DNA of 64,000 bases from Litoditis marina (Eukaryota > Nematoda > Chromadorea > Rhabditida > Rhabditidae), in assembly GCA_964036275.1 (NCBI GenBank), contig OZ038437.1:14354090-14418089 (forward strand). The letters are read 5' to 3'. Below are positions 1 to 10,869 of the stretch, one piece after another. Positions within the stretch are counted from its first letter, which is position 1. Every line of letters starts with the position of its first letter. Made by a program: the position numbers and the translations under genes. A model generated the notes under the pieces. It was not told the origin of the DNA. It made no database searches and worked only from the letters and a program-made list of their open reading frames with translations.

Positions 1-112
1 TAGAGGTTCTGCTGATCACTTCTTTTCGGAAGGTTTTGCTGAACAGCGGTAGGAAGATGGAATTCAGCTCGGCCGTCACAAAAGACCACACCGGAAACTG
101 GAAAAAATTAAA

Positions 113-308
113 CATAGTGGATGCCAAATTTATACATATCTGTTTCTCGCCGCAATCGAACCTGCGAGCGAAATAGTCGCAGCAGGTGCTGACCACTGCG
201 CTATTAGAAGACATGACGGGCATGTTTCAGAATCGAACACATGTGGTCGTACACAGCGGAAAGTGAGATATACAGCACCCTCCCGCCTTTCCGTTGGCAA
301 CGACTATA
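113..308 (-). repeat. tRNA-like SINE-type repeat, copy 1
   Basis: Read on the minus strand this has the same order as the copies at 1742 and 7713: a head ending GTCGTCGCCAACGG-like, then a tRNA-like block with a B-box-like GGTTCGATTGC, then a tail TTATAAATTTGGCATCCACTAT. The head and tail identify it; the tRNA part has diverged. It is not a functional tRNA gene, since no clean acceptor stem is visible. Confidence 0.6.
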
Positions 309-417
309 TACGGGGGAGACTCATGAACTACAGTTCGCCGTGAGATCAAACTACAACGATGATTCGGTGAACTATGAACGATGATTTCATGACTTTGACG
401 GTGAATGATGTCTTTTG

Positions 418-541
418 TTAACGTAGGTCGATTATGTGGACCGATCTCGACGCATCGGTCCTTTAAACTGCAATTGAAAAATGTATTGCAGTCCAAAGGA
501 CTGAAGGGTGGGGAATGTACCACATAATCGTCCTTCTTTAA
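418..541. repeat. Palindromic TTAA MITE, copy 1
   Basis: A near-perfect hairpin element beginning and ending at TTAA. The ends read (A)GAAGGACGATTATGTGG and its complement, and the centre contains GGTCCTTTAAACTGCAATTG facing its complement. About ten copies occur in the window. The design (short palindrome, TTAA ends) is like the PALTTAA elements known from C. elegans; that link is from memory of the family type, not a search. Confidence 0.8.
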
Positions 542-711
542 AGATGGTCTAAGAGGAACCAAATCTCGTCCGTCTCTTGCGCTCCACGGTTAATTCCGTC
601 GCTGCAATGAGAATGCGCTACAAAAACTGCTTTTTGGTGCACATTCGCGTTGGAGCGAATGAATTAACCGTGGAGCGCAAGGCACGAGATTCGGTTCCTG
701 TCAGACCATAT

Positions 712-809
712 TTAAAGAAGGACGATTATGTGGTCCAATCCCAACGCTCCAGTCCTCTAAATCGCAATACATTTTTCAATTGCAGTTCAAAGGACCGTTG
801 ACACGGGAT
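712..809. repeat. Palindromic TTAA MITE, copy 2 (one end missing)
   Basis: Starts TTAAAGAAGGACGATTATGTGG and runs through the central hairpin, but the right arm breaks off after the GACACGGGAT block. Same family as the copy at 418. Confidence 0.7.
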
Positions 810-1160
810 AAACGAGAAACTGATGAAATTGCTGACCGGTATTGACTCTGTTCTTATAAATTCAACACTAGTATAATAATCAGACCATTCAAAGTTCTGG
901 AACCAACCAAAACTGTACAACGTTACGCATATACTAGAGTTGAATAATTGAAGTTAGCATTCTAATGTGGAATCGTGCACTTTGTCATTGCACGTTTTTG
1001 AGCTATGCCGTGTTTAACTTGTTTCACGTGACTGTGCAATTGACTAGCAGTATACGTACGTTACGGAAACATACTATGCAGCTGATCGTGCTTTACAAAA
1101 CTGAACAAGCAGGGTCACGAGAAAAACCGTAACAAGCACTCGATTACCGGAACACTTATT

Positions 1161-1400
1161 CCTGTGGCCGTATTTTGTAAGCTCAAATAAACGGGTAAGA
1201 TATTTGAGTAAAATTGAAATAGTGTACTACACACTACTCTCTCTCTCTATTGTTTAAATAGTTATTTTGCCTATAAGTGAAACTAGCAAACCTACACTCA
1301 ATTAGCTGAAAACATTATAAAACAGTTGTAAACTAATTTAGAATTCGGTCATTGAAATTTCTGAAACCCGACTATTTGAGCTTACAAAATACTGCCACTT
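1161..1400. repeat. MITE of the GGCCGTAT-ended group, long-stem type
   Basis: Terminal inverted repeat CTGTGGCCGTATTTTGTAAG...CTTACAAAATACTGCCAC, extended by an inner match CTCAAATA...TATTTGAG. A second copy lies at 61929. It shares only its outermost bases with the elements at 31658 and 47316. Confidence 0.65.
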
Positions 1401-1499
1401 TAGTAACCGAAGATTGTCTTGTTCAAATAAGCTTCTGGTGACTTCCCGCCTGTTCCGCCCATTCTTTCTTGACCACGCCTACTCAGCCACTTTCCCGCA

Positions 1500-1715
1500 A
1501 CCAGAATAAGTCATTTTAAATTAAAAGTCATTAAAGTAAAAGTCATTAAAGTGAAAGTCATTAAGTACAGAAACAGTTCAGAATCAAAAATGAAGTTTAC
1601 AAATTTTTTCATTTTTTTCCCTCTAAATCTTGACTAAAAGTGAATTAATGACTTTTACTTCTGAATGACTTTTACTTTAATGACTTTCAATTTTAAATGA
1701 CTTATTCCTGGTACC
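1500..1715. repeat. AAGTCATT MITE, copy 1
   Basis: Inverted repeats made of AAGTCATT motifs (AAAAGTCATTAAAGT on the left, ACTTTAATGACTTTCAATTT on the right) around a T-rich centre. The outer bases read CCAGAATAAGTCATT and AATGACTTATTCCTGG. Other copies lie at 36452 and 61737. Confidence 0.7.
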
Positions 1716-1741
1716 CCAATTTTCGGCAACACAGCCACCTA

Positions 1742-1936
1742 TAGTCGTCGCCAACGGAAAGGCGGGAGGGTACTGTATATCTCACTTTGCGCTGTGTCCG
1801 CACAAATGTCTTTGATTGAGAAGCCTGCCGAATATGTACATCAATAGCGCAGTGGTTAGCGCTCTGCTACTAAACTTTTGCTCAAAGGTTCGATTCCGGC
1901 GAGAGACAGAGATTTATAAATTTGGCACTCACTATA
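1742..1936 (+). repeat. tRNA-like SINE-type repeat, copy 2 (best)
   Basis: Head GTCGTCGCCAACGGAAAGG, then a tRNA-like block with an A-box-like TAGCGCAGTGGTTAGCGC and a perfect B-box GGTTCGATTCC about 35 bases on, then the tail ATTTATAAATTTGGCA. A tRNA-derived core behind a foreign head is what a SINE would show, but there is no clear poly(A) or simple-repeat end, so the class is inferred. An internal RNA polymerase III promoter is likely if it is active. Confidence 0.65.
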
Positions 1937-2000
1937 TGTCATATTTCCTCATGACACTCAAATATTGTACATATGAGCCATAAACTGTTCTATTATTATT

Positions 2001-4172
2001 ATATGAATGTGCTCAGTAAAAGTTGTACTCAAAAATCGTTTCGACCCTGATTCAAGACGATTTTTGGGTTGTTTTTCTCAGAGGGTTGGGTCATCATCAG
2101 TTGAACCCCTCTGAGAAAATTAAAACAGGACGAAAAGACTTACTGACCGTCTTCTAACGATGAATTGAGAGAAATGGACATTGCTTTTACTTCATTGCAC
2201 GTTTTCAAGCTCGAAAGCTGGTATACGTGTTTCCACCTACCATTTTGAATGGTGAAAGGCAGCTGGGGCGATTTCGCCGAACCAACTCGAGGGAAACACG
2301 CTTTAGAAGTTATATATTAGGTTATTTATTTGAACAAAATATATTGTGTCACTAGGACGTTTTGGGTGTTATAATTATATGAATGTGCTCAGTAAAAGTT
2401 GTACTCAAAAATCGTTTCGACCCTGATTCAAGACGATTTTTGGGTTGTTTTTCTCAGAGGGTTGGGTCATCATCAGTTGAACCCCTCTGAGAAAATTAAA
2501 ACAGGACGAAAAGACTTACTGACCGTCTTCTAACGATGAATTGAGAGAAATGGACATTGCTTTTACTTCATTGCACGTTTTCAAGCTCGAAAGCTGGTAT
2601 ACGTGTTTCCACCTACCATTTTGAATGGTGAAAGGCAGCTGGGGCGATTTCGCCGAACCAACTCGAGGGAAACACGCTTTAGAAGTTATATATTAGGTTA
2701 TTTATTTGAACAAAATTTATTGTGTCACTAGGACGTTTTGGGTGTTATAATTATATGAATGTGCTCAGTAAAAGTTGTACTCAAAAATCGTTTCGACCCT
2801 GATTCAAGACGATTTTTGGGTTGTTTTTCTCAGAGGGTTGGGTCATCATCAGTTGAACCCCTCTGAGAAAATTAAAACAGGACGAAAAGACTTACTGACC
2901 GTCTTCTAACGATGAATTGAGAGAAATGGACATTGCTTTTACTTCATTGCACGTTTTCAAGCTCGAAAGCTGGTATACGTGTTTCCACCTACCATTTTGA
3001 ATGGTGAAAGGCAGCTGGGGCGATTTCGCCGAACCAACTCGAGGGAAACACGCTTTAGAAGTTATATATTAGGTTATTTATTTGAACAAAATTTATTGTG
3101 TCACTAGGACGTTTTGGGTGTTATAATTATATGAATGTGCTCAGTAAAAGTTGTACTCAAAAATCGTTTCGACCCTGATTCAAGACGATTTTTGGGTTGT
3201 TTTTCTCAGAGGGTTGGGTCATCATCAGTTGAACCCCTCTGAGAAAATTAAAACAGGACGAAAAGACTTACTGACCGTCTTCTAACGATGAATTGAGAGA
3301 AATGGACATTGCTTTTACTTCATTGCACGTTTTCAAGCTCGAAAGCTGGTATACGTGTTTCCACCTACCATTTTGAATGGTGAAAGGCAGCTGGGGCGAT
3401 TTCGCCGAACCAACTCGAGGGAAACACGCTTTAGAAGTTATATATTAGGTTATTTATTTGAACAAAATATATTGTGTCACTAGGACGTTTTGGGTGTTAT
3501 AATTATATGAATGTGCTCAGTAAAAGTTGTACTCAAAAATCGTTTCGACCCTGATTCAAGACGATTTTTGGGTTGTTTTTCTCAGAGGGTTGGGTCATCA
3601 TCAGTTGAACCCCTCTGAGAAAATTAAAACAGGACGAAAAGACTTACTGACCGTCTTCTAACGATGAATTGAGAGAAATGGACATTGCTTTTACTTCATT
3701 GCACGTTTTCAAGCTCGAAAGCTGGTATACGTGTTTCCACCTACCATTTTGAATGGTGAAAGGCAGCTGGGGCGATTTCGCCGAACCAACTCGAGGGAAA
3801 CACGCTTTAGAAGTTATATATTAGGTTATTTATTTGAACAAAATATATTGTGTCACTAGGACGTTTTGGGTGTTATAATTATATGAATGTGCTCAGTAAA
3901 AGTTGTACTCAAAAATCGTTTCGACCCTGATTCAAGACGATTTTTGGGTTGTTTTTCTCAGAGGGTTGGGTCATCATCAGTTGAACCCCTCTGAGAAAAT
4001 TAAAACAGGACGAAAAGACTTACTGACCGTCTTCTAACGATGAATTGAGAGAAATGGACATTGCTTTTACTTCATTGCACGTTTTCAAGCTCGAAAGCTG
4101 GTATACGTGTTTCCACCTACCATTTTGAATGGTGAAAGGCAGCTGGGGCGATTTCGCCGAACCAACTCGAGG
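2001..4172 (+). repeat. Tandem array, left arm: about 5.8 copies of a 376-bp unit
   Basis: The marker ATATGAATGTGCTCAG recurs at 2001, 2377, 2753, 3129, 3505 and 3881, exactly 376 bp apart each time. Copies are almost identical; the visible variant is CAAAATATATTG versus CAAAATTTATTG (the latter in the second and third). Each unit holds two hairpins: AAAAATCGT facing ACGATTTTT, and CTCAGAGGGTT facing AACCCCTCTGAG. The last copy stops after CTCGAGG. No coding potential is evident. Confidence 0.95.
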
Positions 4173-4246
4173 TCTTCTTTCGACCCCAAGTCCTCTAATC
4201 ATTCGCTTTACCGGATATAACAGCGAAAAAGCTCCAGCTATCCTGG

Positions 4247-4286
<40 letters not shown>

Positions 4287-4287
4287 A
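4173..4287. other. Unique spacer between the two tandem-array arms
   Basis: 115 bp that is not part of the 376-bp unit and separates the plus-oriented from the minus-oriented copies. It is the loop of the large palindrome. It contains no gene I can recognise. Confidence 0.85.
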
Positions 4288-7039
4288 GTCTTGAATCAGG
4301 GTCGAAACGATTTTTGAGTACAACTTTTACTGAGCACATTCATATAATTATAACACCCAAAACGTCCTAGTGACACAATATATTTTGTTCAAATAAATAA
4401 CCTAATATATAACTTCTAAAGCGTGTTTCCCTCGAGTTGGTTCGGCGAAATCGCCCCAGCTGCCTTTCACCATTCAAAATGGTAGGTGGAAACACGTATA
4501 CCAGCTTTCGAGCTTGAAAACGTGCAATGAAGTAAAAGCAATGTCCATTTCTCTCAATTCATCGTTAGAAGACGGTCAGTAAGTCTTTTCGTCCTGTTTT
4601 AATTTTCTCAGAGGGGTTCAACTGATGATGACCCAACCCTCTGAGAAAAACAACCCAAAAATCGTCTTGAATCAGGGTCGAAACGATTTTTGAGTACAAC
4701 TTTTACTGAGCACATTCATATAATTATAACACCCAAAACGTCCTAGTGACACAATATATTTTGTTCAAATAAATAACCTAATATATAACTTCTAAAGCGT
4801 GTTTCCCTCGAGTTGGTTCGGCGAAATCGCCCCAGCTGCCTTTCACCATTCAAAATGGTAGGTGGAAACACGTATACCAGCTTTCGAGCTTGAAAACGTG
4901 CAATGAAGTAAAAGCAATGTCCATTTCTCTCAATTCATCGTTAGAAGACGGTCAGTAAGTCTTTTCGTCCTGTTTTAATTTTCTCAGAGGGGTTCAACTG
5001 ATGATGACCCAACCCTCTGAGAAAAACAACCCAAAAATCGTCTTGAATCAGGGTCGAAACGATTTTTGAGTACAACTTTTACTGAGCACATTCATATAAT
5101 TATAACACCCAAAACGTCCTAGTGACACAATATATTTTGTTCAAATAAATAACCTAATATATAACTTCTAAAGCGTGTTTCCCTCGAGTTGGTTCGGCGA
5201 AATCGCCCCAGCTGCCTTTCACCATTCAAAATGGTAGGTGGAAACACGTATACCAGCTTTCGAGCTTGAAAACGTGCAATGAAGTAAAAGCAATGTCCAT
5301 TTCTCTCAATTCATCGTTAGAAGACGGTCAGTAAGTCTTTTCGTCCTGTTTTAATTTTCTCAGAGGGGTTCAACTGATGATGACCCAACCCTCTGAGAAA
5401 AACAACCCAAAAATCGTCTTGAATCAGGGTCGAAACGATTTTTGAGTACAACTTTTACTGAGCACATTCATATAATTATAACACCCAAAACGTCCTAGTG
5501 ACACAATATATTTTGTTCAAATAAATAACCTAATATATAACTTCTAAAGCGTGTTTCCCTCGAGTTGGTTCGGCGAAATCGCCCCAGCTGCCTTTCACCA
5601 TTCAAAATGGTAGGTGGAAACACGTATACCAGCTTTCGAGCTTGAAAACGTGCAATGAAGTAAAAGCAATGTCCATTTCTCTCAATTCATCGTTAGAAGA
5701 CGGTCAGTAAGTCTTTTCGTCCTGTTTTAATTTTCTCAGAGGGGTTCAACTGATGATGACCCAACCCTCTGAGAAAAACAACCCAAAAATCGTCTTGAAT
5801 CAGGGTCGAAACGATTTTTGAGTACAACTTTTACTGAGCACATTCATATAATTATAACACCCAAAACGTCCTAGTGACACAATATATTTTGTTCAAATAA
5901 ATAACCTAATATATAACTTCTAAAGCGTGTTTCCCTCGAGTTGGTTCGGCGAAATCGCCCCAGCTGCCTTTCACCATTCAAAATGGTAGGTGGAAACACG
6001 TATACCAGCTTTCGAGCTTGAAAACGTGCAATGAAGTAAAAGCAATGTCCATTTCTCTCAATTCATCGTTAGAAGACGGTCAGTAAGTCTTTTCGTCCTG
6101 TTTTAATTTTCTCAGAGGGGTTCAACTGATGATGACCCAACCCTCTGAGAAAAACAACCCAAAAATCGTCTTGAATCAGGGTCGTAACGATTTTTGAGTA
6201 CAACTTTTACTGAGCACATTCATATAATTATAACACCCAAAACGTCCTAGTGACACAATATATTTTGTTCAAATAAATAACCTAATATATAACTTCTAAA
6301 GCGTGTTTCCCTCGAGTTGGTTCGGCGAAATCGCCCCAGCTGCCTTTCACCATTCAAAATGGTAGGTGGAAACACGTATACCAGCTTTCGAGCTTGAAAA
6401 CGTGCAATGAAGTAAAAGCAATGTCCATTTCTCTCAATTCATCGTTAGAAGACGGTCAGTAAGTCTTTTCGTCCTGTTTTAATTTTCTCAGAGGGGTTCA
6501 ACTGATGATGACCCAACCCTCTGAGAAAAACAACCCAAAAATCGTCTTGAATCAGGGTCGAAACGATTTTTGAGTACAACTTTTACTGAGCACATTCATA
6601 TAATTATAACACCCAAAACGTCCTAGTGACACAATATATTTTGTTCAAATAAATAACCTAATATATAACTTCTAAAGCGTGTTTCCCTCGAGTTGGTTCG
6701 GCGAAATCGCCCCAGCTGCCTTTCACCATTCAAAATGGTAGGTGGAAACACGTATACCAGCTTTCGAGCTTGAAAACGTGCAATGAAGTAAAAGCAATGT
6801 CCATTTCTCTCAATTCATCGTTAGAAGACGGTCAGTAAGTCTTTTCGTCCTGTTTTAATTTTCTCAGAGGGGTTCAACTGATGATGACCCAACCCTCTGA
6901 GAAAAACAACCCAAAAATCGTCTTGAATCAGGGTCGAAACGATTTTTGAGTACAACTTTTACTGAGCACATTCATATAATTATAACACCCAAAACGTCCT
7001 AGTGACACAATATATTTTGTTCAAATAAATAACCTAATA
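4288..7039 (-). repeat. Tandem array, right arm: about 7.3 inverted copies of the 376-bp unit
   Basis: The same unit on the opposite strand; the inverse marker ends at 4345, 4721, 5097, 5473, 5849, 6225, 6601 and 6977, again every 376 bp. One private base change is seen at about 6184 (GTCGTAACG for GTCGAAACG). The arm ends after CCTAATAT. With the left arm it can fold into a stem of over 2 kb. Confidence 0.95.
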
Positions 7040-7106
7040 TGTTCTATTATTATTATTCTTGTATGCAAAAGCAAACGTTTGGCAGAGCCAAACAATAGGA
7101 GCGGAA

Positions 7107-7323
7107 TAGGGTTGTTAAACTCGAACTCGAAACTCGACTCGTAGAAAAAAACTGGAAAATTTTCGAGTCGAGTCTAACTCGAAACTCGAAAACTCGAAAT
7201 TTCTCAAAACTCGAGAACTCGAAATTTTCCAAAACTGAAAAACTCGAAATATTCCAAAACTCGAAAACTCGATTTTTCGCCAAACTCGAAAACTCGAAAT
7301 TTTGAGCTCGAATAACAACCCTA
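7107..7323. mobile_element. hAT-like non-autonomous element, copy 1 (217 bp)
   Basis: Ends are TAGGGTTGTTAA and ATAACAACCCTA, flanked on both sides by the 8-bp duplication GAGCGGAA (7099-7106 and 7324-7331). An 8-bp duplication with a short TIR of this form fits the hAT superfamily. The interior has no ORF and consists of degenerate AACTCGAAA repeats in both orientations. A 586-bp relative interrupts a gene at 28345. Confidence 0.85.
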
Positions 7324-7398
7324 GAGCGGAACTCATTCTTGAATTGAAAAGGTGAGTATTTTAACATCGATTATGATTTGGTATTAGATACGAGTAAA

Positions 7399-7475
7399 GA
7401 CGAGTTCGTCGCCAACGAAAAGGCAGGTGGGTACTGTATATCTCACTTTTCGCTGTGTACGCACACGTGTGTTCC
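7399..7475 (+). repeat. SINE-type repeat, head only
   Basis: Matches the head of the tRNA-like repeats (GTTCGTCGCCAACGAAAAGG, then CTGTATATCTCACTTTTCGC and GTGTACGCACAC) but lacks the tRNA-like block and tail. Confidence 0.65.
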
Positions 7476-7712
7476 ATTCTCTCGTGAGAACATCGTGTAA
7501 ATGTCTACACGAGAGAGGTTGAAAAAACGCAATAAGAAGTTGATTTGGTTCATCTGTGTCTCTCTATTTTTTCAATCGATTTGGTGGCAGATCTGTCATC
7601 AGTTTTGGTTCATTCGAGGATTTATGACCTGTTTTCATCGTTGCTCTTCTCCAAATAGACGTCTCTGGGGGTTGTGGGTTCCGCGGTGTTTGAATTTCAT
7701 GAGACATGTGAT

Positions 7713-8102
7713 ATAGTCGTCGCCAACAGAAAGCCGTAAGGGTACAGTGTATCCACTTTTCGCTGTGTACGCACGCATGTCTTCGATTCCAAAGCTTGCC
7801 GGATATACTCTGAAGTTAACAACCGAGTTGTTTACCAAGATTCGCCCCACCAAATTGGTCACTAGTTGATATCAAGTTGTAAAATCAAAGATTGGACACA
7901 ATTGTGCACCAAGTTCTCGGTAAAAAAGTCTGATCCTTGATCTACAACTTGGGTTTTCGGCGAACCTTGGTAAACAACTCAGTTTTAAACTTCAGAGTAT
8001 TCACTAACAGCGCAGCGGTTCGCGCCCTTCTACGAATCGTTTGCTCGCAGGTTCGATTCCGGCGAGCGACAGAAATTTATAAATTTGGCATCCACTATAG
8101 TT
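7713..8102 (+). repeat. tRNA-like SINE-type repeat, copy 3, interrupted
   Basis: Head at 7713-7790, tRNA-like block with a perfect B-box GGTTCGATTCC at about 8050 and tail TTATAAATTTGGCATCC to 8096. A second element (7806-7999) sits inside it. Comparison with copy 2, where the same stretch is only a few bases, shows the interruption is an insertion. Confidence 0.65.
7806..7999. mobile_element. MITE nested in a SINE-type repeat
   Basis: Inverted ends of about 40 bp with mismatches: ACTCTGAAGTTAACAACCGA...then the complement of ACTCTGAAGTTTAAAACTGA. Flanked by TA, as expected for Tc1/mariner-type insertions. About 190 bp, no ORF. Confidence 0.7.
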
Positions 8103-8333
8103 ACGGTTTTTTCGAGTATCACCCTCTTTTATCTGAGAGTTTAAGCGTGAAATGTGAGAACTTATTAAGACTTTAGTTGTTCGATGTATTCGTATAGAAA
8201 TGTGATTGTTTTGGACCTTTTTGATTCCTATCTTTTCTTGAAGTTGAATGTTTTCAGGTGATAATAGACAAGGAGTTTGTATTACGTATAACCCATGTGC
8301 GTCTTTCCCTTCGTCTCTCAAATCATATAAGAC

Positions 8334-8562
8334 GCTTCAATCTAAATAATTCCCAAAATCGATCCCAGATTTTCATTCATTAATTTTTTTGGGACCCCAA
8401 TTTTCAATCATTAATTTTTTGGGATTCCAAATTTTCAATCATCAATCTTTTGAGATCCCATGGTAACACAATGTGGAAACTGACGATTTCAGTTAAAGGA
8501 ACCCGAAAAATTAATGATTGAAAATCTGGGATCGATTTTGAGAATTATTTAGATTGCAGCTT
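8334..8562. repeat. Palindromic AT-rich element
   Basis: CAATCTAAATAATTCCCAAA at the left faces the complement of the same block at about 8535-8555, with an inner arm GATCCCAGATTTTCATTCAT. A MITE by design; only one copy seen here. Confidence 0.6.
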
Positions 8563-10678
8563 CTTATATAACCTATTTTGGTTCTTTGATCATACTTCGA
8601 GATGGCGTGGATTTGAAGTTATTCTAGTTTACTCTACTCTCATAATTCATCATGCAAAAGGCGTTCATGTGCACTGAAACGGAAAAGTTTAGGCGTAATT
8701 TGTTATTGTCACATTTAGTTTTAATCGTCAAATAGCCTCTAAATCATCACTAACTTGGAGGATAGTAGCGGTTTCGTAACTATAGCAAGTTTTGATAGTT
8801 GTAGCGGTTGGATAGAAAGTAGTTCTTTCTAAGAAAACAGTTCATGATAGCTACTCAAAAAATTCATAGTGGAATTTAACAATTTGAGAATGATTTCCGG
8901 AAAACCTTCAAAGAAAGTTAGTTTCTCTCACCCTGATATCACACGATTCTGAATAGTCTGCGTCTCTCTGTTATCCATGCTCTCTCAGTGTTTTCTAACC
9001 AGTCCTGTGTTCTGAAGATACTAGCTAGGTTAGTGTGTTTTTGAATGTGTTTTGTCTCTCTCTCTCTCTTATTAGCTTCTATTCTCTCAAGTATCTCTGT
9101 TTTGTTAATCTATTTTTCTCTGAAAGTTAGTCAGAATCCATTGTCTCTTGGTTCAAAAGCCGAGTATTGTTGTCCGTTTTTGTTATTCTTCAGTTTTTCT
9201 AAGATTCTTTTCAGCTTAAGCTCGTGATTACGTTTTTGTATAGAGTCCTACGTCTTAAAAATACACAACATTTCATGCCGTATTTATACATTTTAGAGAA
9301 ATTTTACACGACTTTTCAAGGTATTTCAGCTGAGTTTCTTCACCTAATTAGAAAAATCGTATAACTAAGTGTTTGTTTCAATTTTTGCTGTGATAGAAAA
9401 CCAATTCAAATTGAAGTATCATAGAATATCATCTTTATTCCGATTTGAAAAATAAGTGAAGTGTAACCGAAAGGTGGAGCCCAAATTGAGATGATCTGCA
9501 AACACAGCAGAATTTCCGAACCATGCCAAATGGGACCAAACAGGGATCAATCTACAAACATTTTTTTCTGATGTGTCATTTTGTAGTTAGTTTCGCTGCG
9601 TTTCCGACACAACTCGAAATTGTGCTGTTTTGGGAACAAATAACAGTGTAACAACTGATGTTTGTCCTTTGATCTCAGGCGTTTTGAGCTAAACTCAAAA
9701 GCGTTGGCTGGATTAAACTATATCTTAAAATACAGATAAAATGTTCAACTTAGAATGAACTCCCTGATCCTACTTTACCCTTATGGTATTCTCAATGTTA
9801 TTCGATGATTTCTCATTTTGTTCAAAACAGTACAACGTGATCGGCTGATATGTAGTTTGACTCGATGCTGGGTTTGTAGATCAAATTACAACGCAGATTT
9901 GATCAAACCCTAAACCTGACCATGATTATTATAGAATGACTTCCCTGCTCCTCCTCTCTCTTCCCCTTTTGGTATTTTCCTTCAACTTTGATGATTTCTC
10001 GTCCTGTTACCCCTCCAGAGACAAATGTGTTCCGGAAGACTCGTATATTACCGGTAGGTTCCGGATCCAGGAAAAATCTTGAATTGATTTTATATAAAGA
10101 TTGAATGAAGATCACTGCTCGAAATTTTTTCTTAACAAAAATGTCGGAAAATATTGCTACGCTTTTATCGAGAGGAAATACACTTCCGATGTATACTAGC
10201 TGTCTGCGTTTTAGAAAATTGACTTTTTCTAAGTTGGCTATCAAAATTTTTGTTCTCAGAGATATAATGTTATACACTGCTAGTACGTAATGTTTCTGTG
10301 AAACTCAGAAATAGACATCAACAGAAGGATAAAGTAGAAAGAAAATACACACTTTCTCACTTATCTTGACTTTTGTGGTTCATAAACTACGTTTAACTTA
10401 GTAAACTGGTTGTGATGAGTATACGACTAAACAAGTTGTAGTAACTGTTTAATTTAGTTGTAATTAGTATAAACTGCAGAACATGGTTGGTGAAAAGAGG
10501 TATGCATATTAGTTTTCTATCAAAACCAAACATACTCTCCAATTTACTTCTACTATTCAGACGTGAGATGGAAGCACTGTACGGATTACTGTATAAAATG
10601 CCAGGGTAGATCAAATGGGATCTGTAAACGAGCCCGAACGGACACGTGTCGAAGGGGATATAGATGCAGGTGAGACTA
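8563..10678. other. Gene-free stretch
   Basis: No ORF with coding character, no splice-framed exons and no RNA gene recognised on either strand. Fragments of a dispersed short element containing TGTAGTTTGA or its complement occur (for example near 9850-9893). Confidence 0.5.
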
Positions 10679-10862
10679 TAGTTGTCGCTCGAAGAAAGCC
10701 GGGGGTATACTGTATATATCATTTTGTGCTGTGTAAGAACACATCTAGTTCACTGCTAACGCCCAGTTGGTATAATGGTTAGCATCCGCGCCTCCCAAAC
10801 TTTTGGGCCCGGCTCGAGTCTCACATGAGGCGCGTGTTTTATAAATGTGGCATGCACTATAA
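10679..10862 (+). repeat. tRNA-like SINE-type repeat, copy 4 (diverged)
   Basis: Head GTTGTCGCTCGAAGAAAGCC, then GTTGGTATAATGGTTAGCAT, which resembles the 5' half of a tRNA with its A box, a degenerate B-box GGCTCGAGTCT and the tail TTTATAAATGTGGCATGCAC. The anticodon region is not cleanly foldable, so a live tRNA gene is unlikely. Confidence 0.6.
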
Positions 10863-10869
10863 CTCATTT

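Noticed and set aside
4020..4202. 60-residue minus-strand frame crossing the array spacer
   Set aside because: Frame runs over the tandem unit and ends in the spacer; no splice or family support.
2001..7039. CRISPR-like array
   Set aside because: The spacing is regular, but the 376-bp units are continuous repeats without spacers and the genome is eukaryotic.
7053..7367. Open frames rich in FEFSSF across the AACTCGAAA repeat
   Set aside because: Produced by translating the repeat array of a hAT-like element; the same effect appears at 28205-28912.
10759..10840. Possible tRNA gene (GTTGGTATAATGGTTAGCAT)
   Set aside because: B box is degenerate, no acceptor-stem pairing seen, and it lies in a dispersed repeat with the same head and tail as three other copies.
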